Part shown: piece after piece, positions 61,607-64,000 of the stretch | How the letters are laid out: each line of letters opens with the position of its first letter | Position numbering within the stretch: the stretch's first letter is position 1 | NCBI GenBank assembly: GCA_022606425.2 | Contig: JAHDVF020000673.1 | Span: 310,001 to 374,000, forward strand | DNA from: Lepidostoma basale | Lineage: Eukaryota > Arthropoda > Insecta > Trichoptera > Lepidostomatidae | Direction of reading: 5' to 3' | Length of the DNA stretch: 64,000 bases | Position numbers and translations under genes: made by a program | The notes under the pieces: model-generated | What the model was told of the DNA's origin: nothing | Database searches by the model: none | What the model saw: only the letters and a program-made list of their open reading frames with translations

Positions 61607-62668
61607 GATATTGGCTGTATATGCGAGTCTGTCACCATCCATTCGGGCTACATGGTCCCTCCAGTATCTTCTTATGGATCTACTCCACTGAACGATATCC
61701 TCTATTTCGCAGGTTTTTCTTATGTCTGCGTTGCGGACACGATCTCGGAGGGTTTTTCCAGTAATTGATCTTAGGACCTTCATCTCCGATGTTCTTAGTA
61801 GTCCCTTGGTTCGCACAGTGTCAGCCCGCGTCTCTACAGCGTACGTCATGATGGGTCGCACGCATGTTTTGTAGATTCTGATCTTGCTGTCGATACGCAT
61901 GTGCTTGTTTTTCCAGACCAGATTCATTAGGCATCCTGACACGGCAGAGGCTTTACTGACTTGTTCACGTACTTCGGTATAAAGGTCACTTTGGCTGCAG
62001 ATCTCCACTCCCAAATACCTGAAACTCATCACCTGCTCCACAGGTATATCATCAACAGTCAGTTTACATCTTGCAGGTTGCCTAGATATAGTGAGACTTT
62101 TTGTTTTGTTGACTGATATAGCCATATTTAGCCTTTGGGATACTGTGTGGAATTTGTACAACATTCTTTGCAGGTCATCTTCAGACTCTGCTATTAATGC
62201 GGCATCGTCCGCATAGCAAATGACATTCACAGTTTTACTGCCCATTTTATAACCTAGTCCCAGGCCAGCTACCTCTTTTATAATTTCGTCCATAATAAGA
62301 TTGAACAGAAAGGGGCTCAAACTATCTCCCTGTCTTATATCATTGCTTGCAGGAATTTCCCTAGATAGTTCATTGTCAACCTTAATTTTCGTTTTGCAAT
62401 TGGTATATAGATCTTGGACAGTCTTTATCAATGTATTGGATATTCCTCCTTCCTGTAATTTTCTTACAATATCTCTTAGCAACACCCTGTCAAATGCCTT
62501 AGTCAGATCGACAAAACATATATAGGCTACTTTATTATATTCAATTGCTTTCTCTTTCAGTTGCCTATTAGTTATCTTTTGCTCAAGTTTCGTTTTCAGA
62601 ATACTTGTAAATAGCTTAAGCATTGTGCATAATAAGGAGATACCTCTGTAGTTCTCTAGGTTTTTCAA
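61607..62668 (-). pseudogene. LINE-D reverse transcriptase, partial
   Basis: RNA-dependent DNA polymerase that copies LINE RNA into nicked target DNA. The minus frame is open from 62668. Motifs: L-E-N-Y-R-G-I-S-L-L (residues 4-13), motif A F-V-D-L-T-K-A-F-D-R-V (52-62), motif B R-Q-G-D-S-L-S-P-F (112-120), catalytic Y-A-D-D (152-155), then Y-L-G-V-E-I and I-Y-K-T-C-V-R-P-I-M. All three catalytic aspartates are present. Between Q-L-K-E and K-A-I-E about 25 residues that normally hold the G-F-R-x-G-R-S motif are missing, in frame. The endonuclease and N-terminus are lost by truncation. The frame runs into LINE-E sequence at 61606, so the 398-codon product is a fusion. Confidence 0.85.
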
Positions 62669-62675
62669 AATTTAG

Positions 62676-62822
62676 CAAAAATTGTTAAAGATAAAAACTC
62701 AAGCAGCAACAGGCTACCAGGAAGACCGCCAAAATGATGCAGAGATATCTGGACATCATCATCCCAGGACAACTCACCGTCACAAACAGGTCATAGGACC
62801 TAAACTAAGAAGTAGAAGAAGT
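62676..62822 (+). mobile_element. LINE-D2, extreme 3' end, opposite orientation
   Basis: AGCAAAAATTGTTAAAGATA, AGGCTACCAGGAAGACCGCC and GACATCATCATCCCAGGACA match the end of the copy at 12520-12672. It begins within 8 bp of the start of the inverted LINE-D frame. Confidence 0.75.
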
Positions 62823-62824
62823 TG

Positions 62825-63484
62825 TTTTAAAATTTTAGTTCTATATTAAGAGTTAACTTTCAATTCTACAGAGTTGTTACAATCAAGCAAATCTATGTCA
62901 AGCTATCTATATGGGTCCATGGGCTATCATTATATATGTTACTAGCTGTAAGACACAGCTGAGGAAACCATGGAAAACCTCAACCGGAACATTTAGGGTA
63001 TGACTATGGGGAGAATAAAAGATGTTCGAAAATGTTTATTATTTAACACAAGTCAAAAAGGCTTATTGCCCAGTATTACATGTTTTATTATTATTAAATT
63101 AAATCCATGTACACAGCATTGCTATAATGCAATTATGCTGTCTTCAAGGCAAGAAGATCGCTTTACTCTGTTATCTTAATATTGTATAATATTGTATTAT
63201 ATTATATTACTCTAGATGCATCCACCTTCTTCATGTCTTATAATGAATTTCCTCATTAATGATTGTAAATAACATATATATGTTTTCCACAAGAATTTTA
63301 CATAACTACTGATTTATTGAAATATTAACTCAATGTGAAGTTTTCCGTCATCGTGTGAGTCTTTTTCTGTCGTAAAATAATGTTTTTTAAGCAAATCAAA
63401 ATAAAATATAATATTTGAAAAAACATTTCAGATAAGAAACTAGAATCATGTTCAGCGAAAATATTTCAAAATTGAAAAGGATGT
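62825..63484. other. AT-rich intergenic
   Basis: No frame above 60 codons and no repeat match. Confidence 0.4.
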
Positions 63485-63663
63485 TTATAGATTTGTAGTG
63501 ACGTATTCTGAAGAAGTATTCCGCGCTAAGAGAGGGATTCAAGGGTCGAGGGAATACAGAACGGCGCGGCGCTGGGTAGGTACCCTGCCCTGCCGGCTCC
63601 GACCCCCGCGGTGCCTAGCCGCTCGATACAGCCTGGTGACGTAGCGGCAGCCGCGCGCCTTCT

Positions 63664-63689
63664 GGAACGTTCGAATATTCGAACGTTCC
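63664..63689. promoter_or_regulatory. 26-bp perfect palindrome of GAANNTTC units
   Basis: Three abutting GAANNTTC words flanked by G and C form a perfect palindrome. Heat-shock elements use alternating GAA/TTC units, but there the spacing is two bases between GAANNTTC blocks and here it is zero, so heat-shock factor binding is only a possibility. Confidence 0.45.
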
Positions 63690-63698
63690 TGCTCACGG

Positions 63699-63707
63699 TC
63701 AAGGTCA
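63699..63707 (+). promoter_or_regulatory. TCAAGGTCA nuclear-receptor half-site
   Basis: TCAAGGTCA is the extended half-site bound by monomeric nuclear receptors such as FTZ-F1 and ERR. It lies 10 bp after the palindrome, and GGTCACGG recurs near 63735. Nine bases alone are weak evidence. Confidence 0.35.
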
Positions 63708-64000
63708 CGGCGCGGGCGTTTTCTCTCTTTGTCTATGGTCACGGTTTCGGCGGGAACGGGGGGCCGCGTCTGCTGTCACGGATGTCGTTTTTCTTTTGCC
63801 GCCCGCGGCTCCCAGCTGTTTCGCATTTGACCGGAACGAAATGTAATTAAATTGATACGCATCACGACAGATCAGCCCTGAAGTGTTCCGCAGCCCTCGG
63901 TTTGCACAATTCACTTCAATAATTCATTCAACATTCATATATAAACAAACATATTTAGGTCAAACAGCAGGCGAGATTAACCTTACCTATACGGATTTAG

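Larger units (their letters stand above)
63485..63900. promoter_or_regulatory. CpG-rich block near window end
   Basis: GC-rich with frequent CpG, unlike the preceding 700 bp, and free of the repeat families. Open frames on both strands are expected by chance. Likely a regulatory or 5' region of a gene outside the window; direction unknown. Confidence 0.45.

Overview
This is eukaryotic, intergenic, transposon-packed DNA, most likely from an insect and probably a lepidopteran. The base composition is strongly AT-rich. Mariner, pogo-like, hAT-like and TTAA-type transposons lie among many 5'-truncated LINE copies and a tRNA-like SINE. No operons, bacterial genes, intact rRNA or functional tRNA genes are visible. 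I find no host protein gene I can name. The order Lepidoptera is inferred from the repeat types, not proven.

Layout. 0-7.6 kb: LINE debris and the first palindromic repeats. 7.67-10.6 kb: a SINE, an almost complete mariner with two lesions, and two LINE-B copies, one carrying a SINE. 11-19 kb: LINE fragments (A, C, D, E, G, J) and palindromic families F1, F4 and F6. 21.3-23.35 kb: a three-layer nest, with a pogo-like transposon inside LINE-A inside LINE-D1. 24-35 kb: LINE debris plus palindromic families F3, F5 and F8. 35.3-39 kb: tandem repeats, and a hAT-like element inside a LINE. 40.25-41.5 kb: an isolated CpG-rich block that may be a host promoter/first exon. 42-49 kb: LINE-A copies and a roughly 1 kb inverted duplication. 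50-60.7 kb: palindromic families F1, F2, F4, F7 and F10, a nested pair of TTAA elements, a deleted mariner and a pogo-like MITE. 61.3-62.8 kb: a LINE reverse transcriptase with recognisable catalytic motifs. 63.5-63.9 kb: a second CpG-rich block with a 26-bp palindrome and a nuclear-receptor half-site.

LINE-A is the commonest repeat. Its reading frame ends in a conserved motif (W-R-S-I-L-S-A-Y-P) and the TGA stop runs straight into a GTTA-repeat tail. Several copies have clear 10-11 bp target-site duplications.

The most interesting signal is shared by about ten otherwise dissimilar palindromic repeat families (F1-F7, F9-F11). Each carries CTGANGA (or a near match), one extra T or A, a stem-loop, GAAAC, a short self-complementary stretch, then GTC. 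That is the order of a hammerhead ribozyme core with a minimal stem III, the type known from Penelope-like elements and retrozymes. The extra base before stem II is not canonical, so catalytic activity is open. F1, F2 and F3 also share one terminal module joined to different bodies. Family letters are labels used only in this annotation.
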